Assembly (NCBI GenBank): GCA_029532415.1
Contig: JAQOTA010000042.1
Span: forward strand, 1,116,001 to 1,180,000
Direction: 5' to 3'
Source of the DNA: Marasmius tenuissimus
Lineage: Eukaryota; Basidiomycota; Agaricomycetes; Agaricales; Marasmiaceae
DNA: 64,000 nt
A program made the translations under genes and the position numbers. A model generated the notes under the pieces. The model was not told the DNA's origin and ran no database searches. It saw nothing but the letters and a program-made list of their open reading frames with translations. Below are positions 1-12,914 of the stretch, piece after piece (position 1 is the first letter of the stretch; every line of letters starts with the position of its first letter).

Positions 1-1440
1 TAGCTCCGTATCTACATGCAATACCAGTACTTTTACTACTCTCGTTGCTGCCTCTAAGCCTATCTCCAGGTGAGCTAGTCTGTCCCATGCTGCCACTGCG
101 TGGGCAGGACCTCTGCCTCAACAGGCAGCTGCTTTGCCTTTGTCCAAGACCTCCCTGATCCTGAAGGTGCAAGTGCTGCGTCGGGATTTCAACGTGATGT
201 AACCCCACTTGTACCCTCCGAGCTCACCAGAGGTCAGTATCAGTGCCTTGATACTGAGATACTGCTCTCCATGAAGAAGCTTCACAAGCACAACCTAATA
301 GTAACGGGTTGGAGTTGGGCAGCGAATCGAGCGGTATACTACTGTTTGCGTGAAACTGGGGAATGATGTCGAAAGGCGAGAATTTTTCATGCCCTTCAAG
401 GGTACTGTTCCGTTGCATTGACTCCAATGTTGTATAGGATAATGTCTCGCCGAATTGTAATCATTCAGAACCTGGCCGTACTCATAATCAACCACTTCTT
501 TCTTCACATCTGCTATCATCTGAGGATCTTGAAAGTCTGCAAAGGCATTATGACGTTAGCACTGAGCCTTGCATACATCAGAGAGTACTGGCGTCCAAGG
601 CCATTTTTGACCCTTGTAATGATGTGAGTTTTACCAACATACCTGACTTCCGGTTTGTTGTGTGGATTGAATGGTTGCTTTCGAGCAGCTTGCAGCTTGG
701 ACTGGAGTCATGATTAGTAATACTCTCTCGATGGTGCGAGTATTGACACGCACTTGCATATCCACGTCGGAGATCACCCGTGGACTGAGGAAACTAGATG
801 AACCAGCTTTCATCAAGACTGGAGCCTAGAGAACTAAGTTGCACGTCTCGGACTGAGACGAGCCAAGGAAAGTTCTCAAGCCCTTCCTGATTTGGTGGGA
901 GGTGATTGCTGTGGTGTGAGCAAATATTGAAGCAGTTCCACCTCTTATCTACAGGAAGATATACTTGAGATTCGATGTGAAAATGCTGAGAATGAGACAC
1001 ACCTGTCAGGGTCTTGGCTGCGGAAAGGCAGACTAGAGCTAACTTGATTCCCATTTAGACACGCTGACGTGAAACACACTTCATAGCTACAAGGAATCCA
1101 AGTCAGTGAAAGCACCTGAGAAAGGTTCGTGAGAAGGCGTACCTGATGAGAGATTGAAATTTGACGGGACTGCGTGAGAAAAACTTGGCGCAATCGGCTT
1201 CAATGCTATATGGACAGGATGCATAAATGGACCGTCCCAGAAACAACACCTACCAGGTCACAGAAAGATCTAGATTGGTCCCCACTGGAACATACGCCCA
1301 GGACACTCCTGTAAAAGCTCTACACCCGCTGCGTTGTGCGAGACAGCTCTCAATGTCAAAAGGGTCAGGCTATACAATAATGCTTCTGTACTGCTCTTGC
1401 ATTATACTGACTTTATTCTAGCACCCAAAACAAAATCAGA
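1..1440. other. no gene recognised
   Basis: I see no recognisable coding exon here. Open frames on both strands are short and none shows a known motif or a convincing exon-intron pattern. Two overlapping minus-strand frames near 794-1193 could be fragments of a degraded gene but have no supporting paralogue in the window. Confidence 0.4.
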
Positions 1441-1466
1441 ATGAAAGTCACTTTCACACCATATAG

Positions 1467-1774
1467 CATAATGTGAGTACAGTATCCTTTAAATTAGTTT
1501 GACATTATTCTTCCAGGCCCTGATGGAATGATAACAGGATCCTACGTGTATTCTTTATTCTTTCATTACTCTTTCTTGGCGGGAAGCATAATTCTTGGAT
1601 TTGGTATGGCATAATCTCAGGATACTTGTAGCATAATGTTTGCGCTTTATACGTACAGAACGTTGCGCATCATTCTGGATTTCCATCAGCATAATGCTTG
1701 AGAAAATTTAACATAATCCGCGCTCGTTGTTGTAATTTTTTTTAAAATTATCATCGCATAATCTTCAACATAAT
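1467..1774 (+). repeat. cluster of eight CATAAT motifs
   Basis: CATAAT occurs at 1467, 1587, 1610, 1632, 1690, 1712, 1757 and 1769, usually as GCATAAT or ACATAAT. Several are spaced about 22-23 nt apart. The stretch is AT-rich and non-coding. It may be a decayed tandem repeat or a binding-site cluster; function is unknown. Confidence 0.5.
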
Positions 1775-2001
1775 GCACGTGCATTACTATCCTTTGCACC
1801 CAGTGAACATTCAACATTTAGCCTAGTGGGCAGTCTAGTCAGCAATTTCCCGTGCCAAGACTCTCACTTTCTTCGATTGATCTTGTTCAAACTTCCGTGG
1901 CATTTCTGTTTACCCAAGTCACATGTCAAAACGGACCTCTCTTCGGCGATGTCACCCAAATTTTTCGAGAAGTAGGATTATTTGTCTACCGTCGGGTAGT
2001 C

Positions 2002-2462
2002 TTGCAGAACTTAGGGCGGGCCCCGATTTTTTTTCATGCGGTTCCATCATTCATCAATCATCCAAGTGCATCTTCCAAACACATCTTCCGAGTACGACTA
2101 CCTTAATTTCCTGGTCCCCCGTCTAGCTTCCTCGTCCTCCACCAATATATAGTCTCTGGGAGGCTACCAAAGGGTGTTTGTGGGTAGTTGTGAGAGGCGT
2201 GACCACAAATTTTGTCTTACTACCCTACAATTATGTAAGCTGGAACTTGTCAAAAGAAGGTTTTTTGCCCACCAATGACCATATTGATCGCAAACTGGCT
2301 GCTATAAAGATAGTTAGAGGGCGGATATGTCATTGGAGGATGAAGAGAGTCCAAATTTACAAGGAGGACGCTCCGAAGGTTTGGTCGGAAGATACATTCG
2401 GAAGCTTGATGTACATCAAACGCATGTGAAAAAAAATCAGCACCCGCCCTAAGTTCTGCAAA
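2002..2462. mobile_element. inverted-repeat element with ~105-bp arms, non-autonomous
   Basis: Both ends begin TTGCAGAACTTAGGGCGGG reading inwards, followed by a run of eight T and a diverged arm that can be followed for about 100 bp on each side (left about 2002-2105, right about 2360-2462). The 461-bp body has no transposase. I find no clear target-site duplication, so class is unassigned; it resembles a foldback or MITE-type element. Open frames here are by-products of the arms. Confidence 0.6.
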
Positions 2463-2796
2463 CGGCTGTAAACATATTTCATAATTCAAATTTTCCTTAG
2501 TATTCAGAGTACGATCTGCGAATGGAGCGTGGTCAAAATAACGAAGTCATGCCTAATAATCCCATTGCCAGGTGCTGTCTCTAACCTGTTTCTGACTGCC
2601 CGAGGTAGATGTGAAGAATTGCCCATCGTCATCCATTGTATTCTACGACATGTTCAATCATGCAACGCAGCATTTATCCTCTAACTGGGTTAAGTACTTT
2701 AGCTTTTAGCTGCTGCAGTGGCAAGATAATGTTCACCTGGTCCCGCATGCACAGCGAGCCCATTGCTTCTTCTGATATCGAAAACCCTATCAGTCA

Positions 2797-4254
2797 TCAC
2801 TCGACTCTCCCCCTTAAAACGTGCTCCCTTGAAATGGTCGCTTTGAAGGATTCTTCGTCGTTGAATGCAACTCCCAGTGCCGAGCGTACGATAATCAAAG
2901 TCGAAGCGATTCCCTACATGTAACTCTTCAATAATGCATTTCACTTCCGGAGGTAGCTTGCTTATCATGACAGGTACGAAGGACTCGTATACAGCCACAG
3001 AGCATATACTCATAGCAAGGGCAAACCTCGCATCGGGCTCCTTATCGGTGAGTACGTAGCGATACCCGAGGCTCGCGAAGATTGTGAACAGGAGGAGCAT
3101 GAGGGGATATATTATTCCCGACTCGATTCTTGGAGGAATTTCCATGAGTGACCGCCGGACCAACAACCAGAAGCCACCTACGACGCATGAATAACCGTTT
3201 TGTACATCCTTGTAACCGGTCGCTTAGCGAGCTTTGCTACCCTATGACTGATGTAAAACACACGTCCGCCTAAAACAAACCAATTAGAGAAAAGCAGGGG
3301 AAGAAAAAGGCTTGGGAGATACCTATCATACCAGTGAGTAAGAGATTACTGCACATAATCCCGACAAAGAAACACAGTAGGATGATTGACTGTGGTGTGA
3401 GGTCGTCATTCTGCGTCTCAATTGATTTGATTTCGAGGCCGCTAAACACATTGAACTCGGCTTCTCCAGCAAAACGTATCATCGTAAGGCAGCCTAGGAC
3501 TGTTGGTTCGATGATGCTTAGAAATTAATCAGAATTTGTGAGTTGGTCGGGACTCACCAGTGTTTCCAAGGCAGAGAAGGCTTGGGAATACTATCACTCG
3601 CGCGCGGCTTCCCCACACCAGATAACATCTCCACACCTTCAAAGCAATACCGGAACATTAGCAGGTGAGGTCGATGCAACCACGCAAAATGGGAGCCAGC
3701 TCACAAGGATTGTATCAGTAATTACACTGCGGAAGAATGATTAGGTCAATCAGATCAAGGTGATAATAAACATATTTAGACATACTTGGAGGCTAATATA
3801 ATGGCCTGTCGCGCATAGAAGATGCCACTATTTGGATTCATGAGTATCGGGTGAAGCTTAGATAGAATTAGCGAGCCCACTGAAAAGACGACGGGTAGGC
3901 GAGTAACATTTCCGTAATACTTGTGGGATTAAGCTCCTCAGGCCCAAAACGCACGTCCACTTCGGACTCGGAGTATGAAGCATACGGCAAAGTAAGGGAC
4001 CCAATTTGAAATAATAGACCGAGGGAGTTGAGGTATGTGTTGAGTACAACGTTCACGGTGCTTGCTACAAATATACTGGTGATCAGAAAACAATGCAGGC
4101 GAAATCGTTCTCCTCTCCGCTTCGCGAGAACCGCTACACAAACACCAAATAGAACTAGGTGGATACCTGGGAGTCAAATGTCTGATCAAAACAAGGTCGC
4201 ATATTTGATTGGGCGGATCATACCGTAAGTGAGAAACAACAGCTGATGGAGTAG
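2797..4254 (-). CDS. multi-pass membrane protein, agaricomycete family, possibly degenerate
   Basis: Spliced exons on the minus strand give a series of hydrophobic segments matching the gene at 9579-11148 exon for exon: YGIHLVLFGVC near 4160, a segment ending VITDTIL then WRCYLVWGSR near 3620, LTPQSIILLCFFVG near 3385, GRVFYISHRVAKL near 3255, IESGIIYPLMLLLFTIF near 3115, and a C-terminal GIASTLIIVRSALG near 2900, stop at 2797-2799. Introns are about 50-70 nt. The order of segments is that of a seven-TM-like protein family common in agaricomycetes; substrate or ligand unknown. Two oddities: the first exon has an in-frame stop upstream (4255-4257) and no clear ATG, and the last intron appears to begin ATAAGC where its paralogue has a GT donor. 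A pseudogene is therefore possible. Family assignment is by remembered pattern plus the paralogue. Confidence 0.6.
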
Positions 4255-4393
4255 TTAGCTCGATAAGTAGGATTGATAAGTCGGTCTGGGAACTGACGCA
4301 AGACTCGGCCACCACACCGCATAGGGCTAGGTTGCAGGCTATTGGAAGTGCAAGGCAAAAACTACTGACTCTCACACGAGGTCTGGCACTCAT

Positions 4394-7300
4394 AGCAGCT
4401 AAGCGCTAGAGCTATAGTTGAACCAAGAAACGTTGAGAGGAGATCGATGGGTATCTTTCGCGACGGAGAGCTTTATTTATAAAGTAGCCATCATACATGA
4501 GACCCGCCATCATTTCTCACGGTCTGAATCCTGTGCGGACTTTAAAACGACCCTTTTCGGTGATACCTCGGAGTTTGACTCATTCCCATGCAGATACAGC
4601 TAGCATTAAAGCGGAGTCTCAACACTGATCTAGAGTGATTGATGTAATCATACGGTTAGATGTCTTGTCTTGGCTGACTATCACGACTCAGTGAAAGGAC
4701 TTAGAGGCGAACAAACATCCACAATTTGGTCCCAACTACCCGAGGAGTGCCTAGAAATGTTAGTACGAGTCACCACCCGGTTCTAGTTTGCACATATGGG
4801 GTGAACATCTGATCATTGGCGTTGGACTCGGACAGTGACTACATGAGGACACCGACATCACACCTCTTGACTATGCATCCATTACACATCCATAGCGCCA
4901 ATATGACTAAGGACACGGGTGTCCATCTGTCACACAGCATCTGGGCTTCTCACATTGGAGTAGTTCAACACCTCTTCTGCCCAGACCCGGCCAAGAACAC
5001 TTCAGTAATAGGATGTATGCGAAAACAGAAGATAAGGGAATTTACCATGCTACAATGAAATCTCCATCATGCGCCCGTCTTCTTTTCTCGGCTCCCTGTT
5101 GGCATCTATCTGGAGCGCTCTACAATCTGCTAACGCTGTGACGGTTTTGCTCTCGATTCTCGTAGCTTCCTACCCTCTCCCTTGGATGCAGTCGATCGGG
5201 AGCGTCAACCTGATTTCCCTCCTCAACCTTTCCAAATGCACAAATAAAACAACCTTTTGAACACCACCTTTGTGATGTTTCCGAAATAGCGGAAGTGTAA
5301 TAGTGAAGCCCACCCCACTTTCGAAAACTCCATGTCGTCGTCGGCATATCCCGCTTCAAGGATGCCCCTTGACCGCGCGTTTTAGGTATGGGTGCGACAT
5401 GTTCCTTGAGTAATTAATATTTCTACTTTCGTGACAGCGGACGACTTGTCAGCTAGATGCCAGATAAAGTGACAACGAAGACGAACAGAACCCGTGATTC
5501 AAGTAGAAGGCGATCAGAACGGAACCAAGTCACGAAAAAGGGGGTGGGGTGGGGGTGGTGTATTCAACATCGCGCCTTTTTCTCTACGGCTGTACAATTT
5601 TCCATCCAAGCGACTTCAAATATGACTGAGGGTCCCGAGGCCCGGATATCTTCCCAGTCGACATTCAATGGAATTTCAGAATCGCAAGGGAGAAGCTTCT
5701 TGACCTATCCTAAAGTTGTCCCGAGACTGAATTAGCCGGCGGCAGTGCTAGCCCTTGCACTCCAACCACGACCTTCTGCAAACTGGGTACGTTGAGCAAC
5801 ATCAGAGTTTATCCACTCATGATTTTCCCCTATTCTCCAGTTGCTCACTATATTGCCGCTCGTTCCCCGTCGGAGCCTTTCGGACTTGTTCAGATACAGT
5901 ACGTCTCGATTTCGCCCGGTTTATATGCCGCGTCTTTCACGACGGGCAGGCCAGGTTTCCACGACTGTAATTCTAAATGTAAAAGGGAATCTTGAAAGTT
6001 TAAAATTCACGATTCACTTTTGCAGTCGTAGGATTCAACTCACAGCCGTAAAATAAATCGTAAAAGGTTTGTTTTTACGATGGTGATTTATGACGTAGTA
6101 CAACCGTATATAGCAATTTTTTTCGAGCTCAGATGGCCCGCCCAAAATATGGTTTAGCTTGGCCCTTTTACCATTAGTTGTTAGCTGCAAGTCTCACCTT
6201 TTGTCTTCACCATATCCGTCGGGTTCAGCTATTTTGGCCACCGACATCTACAGGCTAAACCCACTGCCGTGCCTGGCCTTTTCGAATAATACCTACCACC
6301 AAGGCAACGCCTGGGGTGCTACTCACTACAGGTTCCCAGTCATCATCTCTCACACCTATTGTGTAAGGAAGGGAGCTAGATTCTAGAATGAAGAGACAAA
6401 CACGGTGTAACTACGGTACATTCTTATTGCTGCATTTTTACCGTCCGGATACTAATTTGCTGTTTCAGCTGAGGCCAAGATCCACGATTCTCCCTGCGAG
6501 TGTGAGGAGGAGGGGAGGATAACCGAGCTGTTGCTCGTGCGAAAAGTGCAGAAAACTGAGGACAAGTTATTGTGCGCCTTGTTTACCACGTTCTCATTGG
6601 TCCGAGAGCTGACTTCACCTTCGGCATTGGGGTCAAATTGGTTGCTTCCTCTGCTTATTGCAATATCAAAAGTCTGTTCATCACCTCTCGTCGGAGATAC
6701 GACATGCCTGCATCATCAGCGTAGAGCAAGGGGCTTGTGCTACCGATGTCTATATCGCCAGACTTTCTGCACTAGAGCGCCCATTGCCATCACCATACCC
6801 GGGTACTTCACAATGCCGTTTCTTACCACGCGAAAATAGTAAGCATCCACTCCAATGTCCCCATCTGTCGGAGCTGGAGGTTACGACGACAGCCCATCTT
6901 CGACAACCCTGGCTCCTTCACCTCGAGCGAGTTTCCAGGCCTACAAGACTCAAAGACTCGTCTCGAATGATTGGGGGTGTAGAATTGATAGGTTGATTCA
7001 TGGTCGACCGGGCTGAATGATGTACGGGGACAGGGTCGTTTTCGAACCTTGCAATGCGACCAAGCTGGAAGGCTGTACGCTATCCCGATTGACGAATAGA
7101 AAGATGGCCTCGCCCACGAACGCAGGTGTGGTCTGTATCCGGCCGGTTCTTTGAGCCGAAATCGGACTCTGTTCTTCACTCAGCGACTATCGCTCGTTCC
7201 CTGATCTCCAGTCATTCTCGTTTGGGAGGGCAACATCTTCACCCCTCTTCTCCTGCCAGAAGTACGATCCACCCTCCAACCCTCGGGGCAGACCGTGGCT

Positions 7301-9578
7301 GTTGCTCTGTTACGATGGCTTGACAACAGCTGCTGAAAGCCCTCAAATCCTCGTGATCTATCAACCTGTTTTGCGTTCAGAAACTACCAACAGCCTTCGG
7401 CGATTGTAGTACCTTTTACTCACGAGACCTTACCCGTCGCTCACGGACACAGACTTCAAACCTCTCCGAAGCCTAGTCCCCTCTTATCCGCAGCACTGTA
7501 CATGGGTCATTCTGATCACCTCCTCCGCTTCATTGCCTTCTTCTGAGGAAGCGGGTGAGGGCGTCGTAGGCGGAATCTTCAGACGATGAGGCAGGCCAGG
7601 TGCCATCACATCTAATATCGGCTCTCGTCAGGATGAGCAAATGAAGCGTTGGAGTCCCAAATTCGAAATACGCCAACTAGGATCCAGGAGAACGATTGAA
7701 GGGCGATTGGCTTCGTTTATAGCCCGGTAAGTCGAGACTCCGGCTTCTCGTAATCAAGGCCTGATCCATTTGTTCATTCTTGGTCTTATGCAGGATTTCC
7801 TCCATCATGGTTCATTCGGACTTTTGATTGGTCGAGAGTTCTGATTCCCCGAGGCGATTGTCTAAAGTTCGTGTTGAACCTATGGGGTGGACCGGAGTGT
7901 TGAATCTCACACGCCACAGATCGGACATTGTTTGGTATGTGAAATCTTTGGTCGGTCTTGTGCATGCGTCTGACAGATACGTCATTGTACAGGATAGCCT
8001 TCGAACGAACTATCCATGCTAATTGCATGCTATCCTCTGAACTCGTAGTACAACGGCCTGTTGCTGGAAGCTTTCCGAGTGCGCGGAACAAAGTGTCGTT
8101 TGGCTGTTGATATCAATAAACTATTGCGTTTCCGAGATTTATACATGTTACTATTCAGTTAAAAACATCTCTAATTCACAAGACTTCTCATCTGAAAAAC
8201 CCACGCCCAAGATATAGCCCTGGCAATCCCTGATTGGTCCGAACGAGGCGACGACCTTCATTGGAGCCAGACCGGGACACAGTTGTACCTGTGCATATAC
8301 TCGAGGTAGATCTGACAGCTATTCGCGCATACATTGTTGAACATGATGGATATCATGTGATACACTGTTGACGTGTTGTTTACGCGTCACACTATTTATA
8401 GAGTTACGCCTCTAGAACACTTGCGTTCTCATGCAAGTACTACGTCTCTGTCTAAGTACCTTACTACGTACATCTAGTTTCATCATATATGACACTATAG
8501 ACAGTCGCTATCCAATAGCATAAGTAGAGCCTTCAATACATGAGGCAAACATGACTATGCTCACCAAGCATACTACCATTCATGGTAGAGATACTTACAC
8601 AGTACTAATGTCTTTTACGCCTTTAGGGCCGAATACCTACTTCTAGTAGTAGTTTCAGTTAGTGTAATACTCATTACATGTATCAGAAACTTATGTATAA
8701 AAGACTGGACAAAAGGCCTTAAGCCTTAGGACAATCTACTCGATTATCACCTCTTCTCAAGCATCTCAAGACTACAAGAACACTCTGTGTATTACCCATG
8801 TGAGGTTTACTTCGTTATACCCACTGTGCACTTTAACTATGCTGGCTCATCATACATGTGGAGATTTTGGTAAATCGGATGCCCCACATCAGCATCTTGC
8901 GCTTGTGAGACGTGATGATCAAAGTCAGGGACATGGCATCCGGGCAATGTGGATCGGATCGGATCGGATCAGGAGATGAAGGGTGGAGTCAGAGTATAGT
9001 GGCGACGGCTGCGGAAGTGGATAGGCTGTGGTCCGTGTCGGATGGATGATTCGAAGAGTCTCTGCGCTGGTAGTGTAGGCCGTTTTACGAAAGTAAGAAT
9101 CTCTTATTTGAGGCCACGTCAGGTCAGGTGTCCCTTTCTTTACTATGACTATCACGGACTTCCTAAATCCTAACAAATACCGTGTTAATGAGTGTTACTA
9201 CACCCCCACGGGGCTTCATGTATGACAAGTATTGTGCCTCAACTCCCGTACCTCGTGCTCTCCCCCGCGGACAAGCAGCCATGAGCGACATCGGATTCCT
9301 TGGTCCGACTCCCCCATTTCATCTTGAGATTCAATGGATTGAAAAATTTTCCATTATATGCAATACACTCATCACGATAGTCCCCTGATGAAGACATCGC
9401 CTCTCATCTCCCAGTCACCCACGTAGTACAGATGTTGTTGGCTGAACGTAACGGACGACTGCGGAGTCGGTATCACCAGAAAGCTATAAGGTATGTAATT
9501 CAGCAATTGCCATGTGATCATATTTCCTTCCTCACGTCCAACCATGAGTTCCAGTCCCCTCCCAAATCCAACTTCTAT
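4394..9578. other. long interval without a recognisable gene
   Basis: I find only short scattered frames. Around 7540-7920 (plus) two stretches could be joined across a GTAAGT...CAG interval near 7720-7790 into a basic protein fragment, but there is no homologue in the window. A minus-strand frame at 6823-7179 has no recognisable motif. About 5930-6080 is rich in TTTTACG/CGTAAAA words, perhaps a decayed repeat. Near 8950 there is a short GGATC tandem. Confidence 0.4.
5540..5557 (+). other. G-quadruplex-type motif
   Basis: Four G runs (5, 4, 5 and 2 Gs) separated by single T residues. The first three runs are long enough for a compact quadruplex if a further GG nearby is used. Surroundings are non-coding. 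Confidence 0.5.
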
Positions 9579-11148
9579 ATGCATGAATTACCAAACCAAA
9601 TGTCGTATTTGGCTCAGCGCATCAACTGTTCAGTCGTGTGTATATCCCTGTTTGACGGTCTGAACAATACGCATGGACTGACTCTCTTAAAGACCCTCTT
9701 TCTCGTATATGGTCTGTCGATTTGGGTCAATAGATCAAGTTAATTGACTTTACTCAGGTATCTATATTGTCCTATTCGGAGTTTGCACTTCGGTCCTTTT
9801 CGGACGCAAACAAGAGCGACTTCGCATCTACTGCCTTCTCATTACGGCTCTTTTTGTTCTGGCAACCGCGACTACTGTAGTGAACACATATGTCCACTTG
9901 TCAATGTTCAGGCCGATAGCGTATATTATAACTTCCCTTTCGTGCCAAACGACACGGCCTCCCCCCCTGTAAGTTTTTCGTTGCGCTTCGTCCCATTCTA
10001 GCGCACTCATACAGTCACTTGTTATTTTCTTGAGGAACCAAGGCATGCCTACAAAAGTATCCCTTTTGCGGCACACGGTCTCACCGTCACATCAAAGTAG
10101 GCTTTCATATGCAGCTAAAGGACCGAACCGTTAATTCTGGCTTTTTCCGCAGCTTATTGACAGATGTAATCCTGGTGCGGATCTTGCTAAATTAATTTTT
10201 TGCCGCAATCTCACTAGGATAGCTCTGGAGATGTTATCTTGTCTGGGGAAGCCGTATCCAGATAGTTCTCCTACCGATTCTCCTCTTCTGCCACCAACGG
10301 TAAGTTACTACCAAATAATATCCAGCTATGATTCAACCATCACAAAGTTCTAGGTTATCTGACAATGTCTGACGGTGTGCATGTTCATGACTTTGCCTCT
10401 CTGGAATTTTATTCGGACAAGGTGGCACCGCAATCCGTCATTTTGCTCTGTTTCTCATTTGGAACTCTGTGCAGCAATCTTTTGCTGACCATTCCCATAG
10501 GTAAGTCGGGAATGGCCGCACTTGGGCTAACTGAAAGACCTGACAACACTTCTGAAGCAGGTCGAGTGTTTTACATCAGCCATCAAGTTGCCAGGCTAAC
10601 CAAACAACCAATTGCTGAGATGTATAGAACGATCATATCCGCTTCGTAAGTACGAGAAATATAGACTACAGGTCCGAGGCTCTGAAACTTATCACACTGA
10701 AGAATCGAATCGGTTTTACTCTACCCGGGTGCGATTGCTGGCTACGCCATATCCCTTTCTCTCTCGGCAACAGGAACACCTAAAAGAACCCCTTTCTTCA
10801 AGGTGAACAACGACGTGCCCCCCGGCAGTGCAACTTTGGCTTGCAAGGTTCTGTACAGTTGCCTTGTTCCAATAATGGTGAGCCTGCCAAATAGCAAAAT
10901 TTAGAACGCTGATAATGATAGAGCCAAAGGGGATCGCTTCCACAATGATTATTGTTTGCTCAGCATTGGGTATCGCTGTTAATGACGAGAAATCATTTAA
11001 GACCACTGTCTTGAGGGAGAGAGACATGAATGAACAAAGAGGAGGAATAGTCAATACTATTATTGTTGATATCCGGAAACACGAGTCATTGATTGATTGG
11101 AAGGAACAGGATCTGGAGGCACAATTGTGCAATTGGTTTACTGAGTAA
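9579..11148 (+). CDS. multi-pass membrane protein, seven-TM-like agaricomycete family
   Basis: Plus-strand paralogue of the gene at 2797-4254. The first exon (9579-9711) encodes a hydrophobic start ending LFLVYG and joins in frame across 9712-9757 to GIYIVLFGVC. Later exons give WRCYLVWGSRIQIVLL (about 10226-10300), VAPQSVILLCFSFG (about 10420), GRVFYISHQVARL (10561-10645), IESVLLYPGAIAGY (from 10703) and GIASTMIIVCSALG (10930-11148, stop). Clear GT-AG introns are 10501-10560, 10646-10702 and 10878-10929. The join between the exon ending near 10301 and the one containing YLTMSDGV does not stay in frame with the GT and AG I can see, suggesting a one-base indel or an unusual splice. Start chosen at 9579 because it opens the hydrophobic exon; a more upstream ATG at 9432 is also in frame. 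Function unknown; plasma- or endomembrane location is inferred from the hydrophobic segments. Confidence 0.65.
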
Positions 11149-11384
11149 AACACGACAGAAGAGCTGACTTTGGCTGCACTCAGTCTGGGGATAGGAGAAC
11201 GGCTTCCTTAAATCCATGGTTGCAGTAAAAGCCAGTCTCGCAGAGACAATTATATATAGATACTGGGGCTGTCCTCTTGAGTCCGGACACCAGCTTCTGT
11301 GCCTCATAACTGACTAGATTGGTAGGAAGCAAGTTGTAATCAGAGAAGCATAGGATGGGCATGCCACCAAATTTCGAATACATA

Positions 11385-11546
11385 GGGCCTGTTCGGTGAG
11401 CAGCTTAGGTGGGGGCTTGGCCCGGGCTTAACAAAATTCCCCGCCAAAACAAGCAGATTGGAGGTTATCAAGTGCTGAACCATTCAGCATAGAATTCTGT
11501 GGAGCCCGGGCTAAGCCTGACCTATACCGTTCAACCAAACAGGCCC
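11385..11546. mobile_element. hAT-like miniature inverted-repeat element
   Basis: The ends are GGGCCTGTTCGG and, on the other strand, GGGCCTGTTTGG. The inverted arms continue for about 60 bp with recognisable similarity, including the word CCCGGGCT in both. At 162 bp it is nearly all arm. The GGGCCTGTTTGG terminus is typical of some hAT-type MITEs. The 8-bp flanks do not match, so the target duplication has decayed or the class is different. Confidence 0.6.
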
Positions 11547-12906
11547 ATCGGTTTCGTGATCCAGTTGAAGCCCGAAGCGAGGACGCCAACAGCAGTGACC
11601 CGGGAGCTTGGATCGCCCCTTCCAATGCTCCTTATGGCTAAGTCAACCCAGTGATGATGGCATGACGGTTGGCTCATATGGGAGAGGTCGGGGTCCTCTG
11701 CGGGTATTGTGAAATGCGAATCAGAGTGTAGATGGCAGAATGTTTTCAGAACAATTCTGCCCGGGAAAATTCCTTGGCGGCAAAGTTTTCTCCCGAAACT
11801 TGGTTTCCCCTTGACATAACAAGGGGGCTACCTGGTGTATCTTGGCCTATTGTATCTCTCATGTGATCCAGATATTGTACTTTAGCTTGTCCGAGTAAAT
11901 AAGGCACGGCCACAATTCATTCTGGCTTGTAGATGCCAAAAATCAATGGTTTGAGCCAGATTTTTACTGTAAAATGTAGACGCTCACTTTTCGAGATATC
12001 TCTGCTACAATCTATCATCCTACCATGGAGTTCTGCTGTTCCGCCAAGAATCTGTCTGGTAGAATGTTTTGTTTCTGCCAGCAACACTACATGCATATTA
12101 CTCTGTTAAGTAGTAATAGCGATTGAGTCTCAATATCAAGATGCTCAGTAGGTATCTAGTGCGCGTTGTGAAGCAATATCGGCATTTAAAAAAGCCGCTC
12201 TCGCCATACAACCACCTACACGCAGATATCCTGACCTTCGGGAATTCTACAGCCGGCAGTACACTAGTACAAGTTGCAATACGGCGCAGAGAAAGAGCTC
12301 GGAGCGGGGCAAGGTAAGAGAAATGTAGATGACCTCAGTGGGTTAACAAACCGCTGAGGTAGTATGGGATTTTGTAGGTAGTTTATATACTGTACAGAAG
12401 TAGGTAGAGAATACGAGAGAACAGGAAAGAATATACTACGCATGATGTAGGTCCAACTGTGCATGATGTATGTAGGAGTAAGTACGATCACAGAGGTAAA
12501 GGGTTATGGAGCTACGTGAGTAAGACTGGGCAAAGGGGAATGATATCATACAATGACAGAAGCACAGCAGAGTCCAGCAGGTACTACGAGTGGCCAATCC
12601 GAGGTTGCCATACTGGAATATTGACTGTACATAGTACTCGCTCCATCGGCGCCACTACTTGCTCCAACCTCCACCTTCCAACCCGATCCGCGTCTTCAAT
12701 AAGGCCGTCTCCTATTTCAAGATCATCTCGATCTTGATTTGCTGCGGGAATTTTGAGATGCTGATGTGAGGAAAGATGCATGCCAGTGCGGGAGTTTCGA
12801 GCAATGATCCCCGACTCTCTTTAGAGAGGAGGGCTTTGTTGTCGCTCGATCGTCAAACCACACGAGAAAATCCGCATGTGATTGTCAATCTCGTGACTTT
12901 GTTTGC
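11547..12906. other. no gene recognised
   Basis: I see no exon structure or motif. A few small frames with low-complexity composition are present. Confidence 0.4.
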
Positions 12907-12914
12907 AGTTAGGG

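Noticed and set aside
3938..4393. 151-codon minus-strand frame as a single exon
   Set aside because: It runs through an intron; the membrane-family motif YGIHLVLFG is in another frame after splicing.
8945..8972. GGATC tandem as a functional repeat array
   Set aside because: Only about four short units; too small to interpret.
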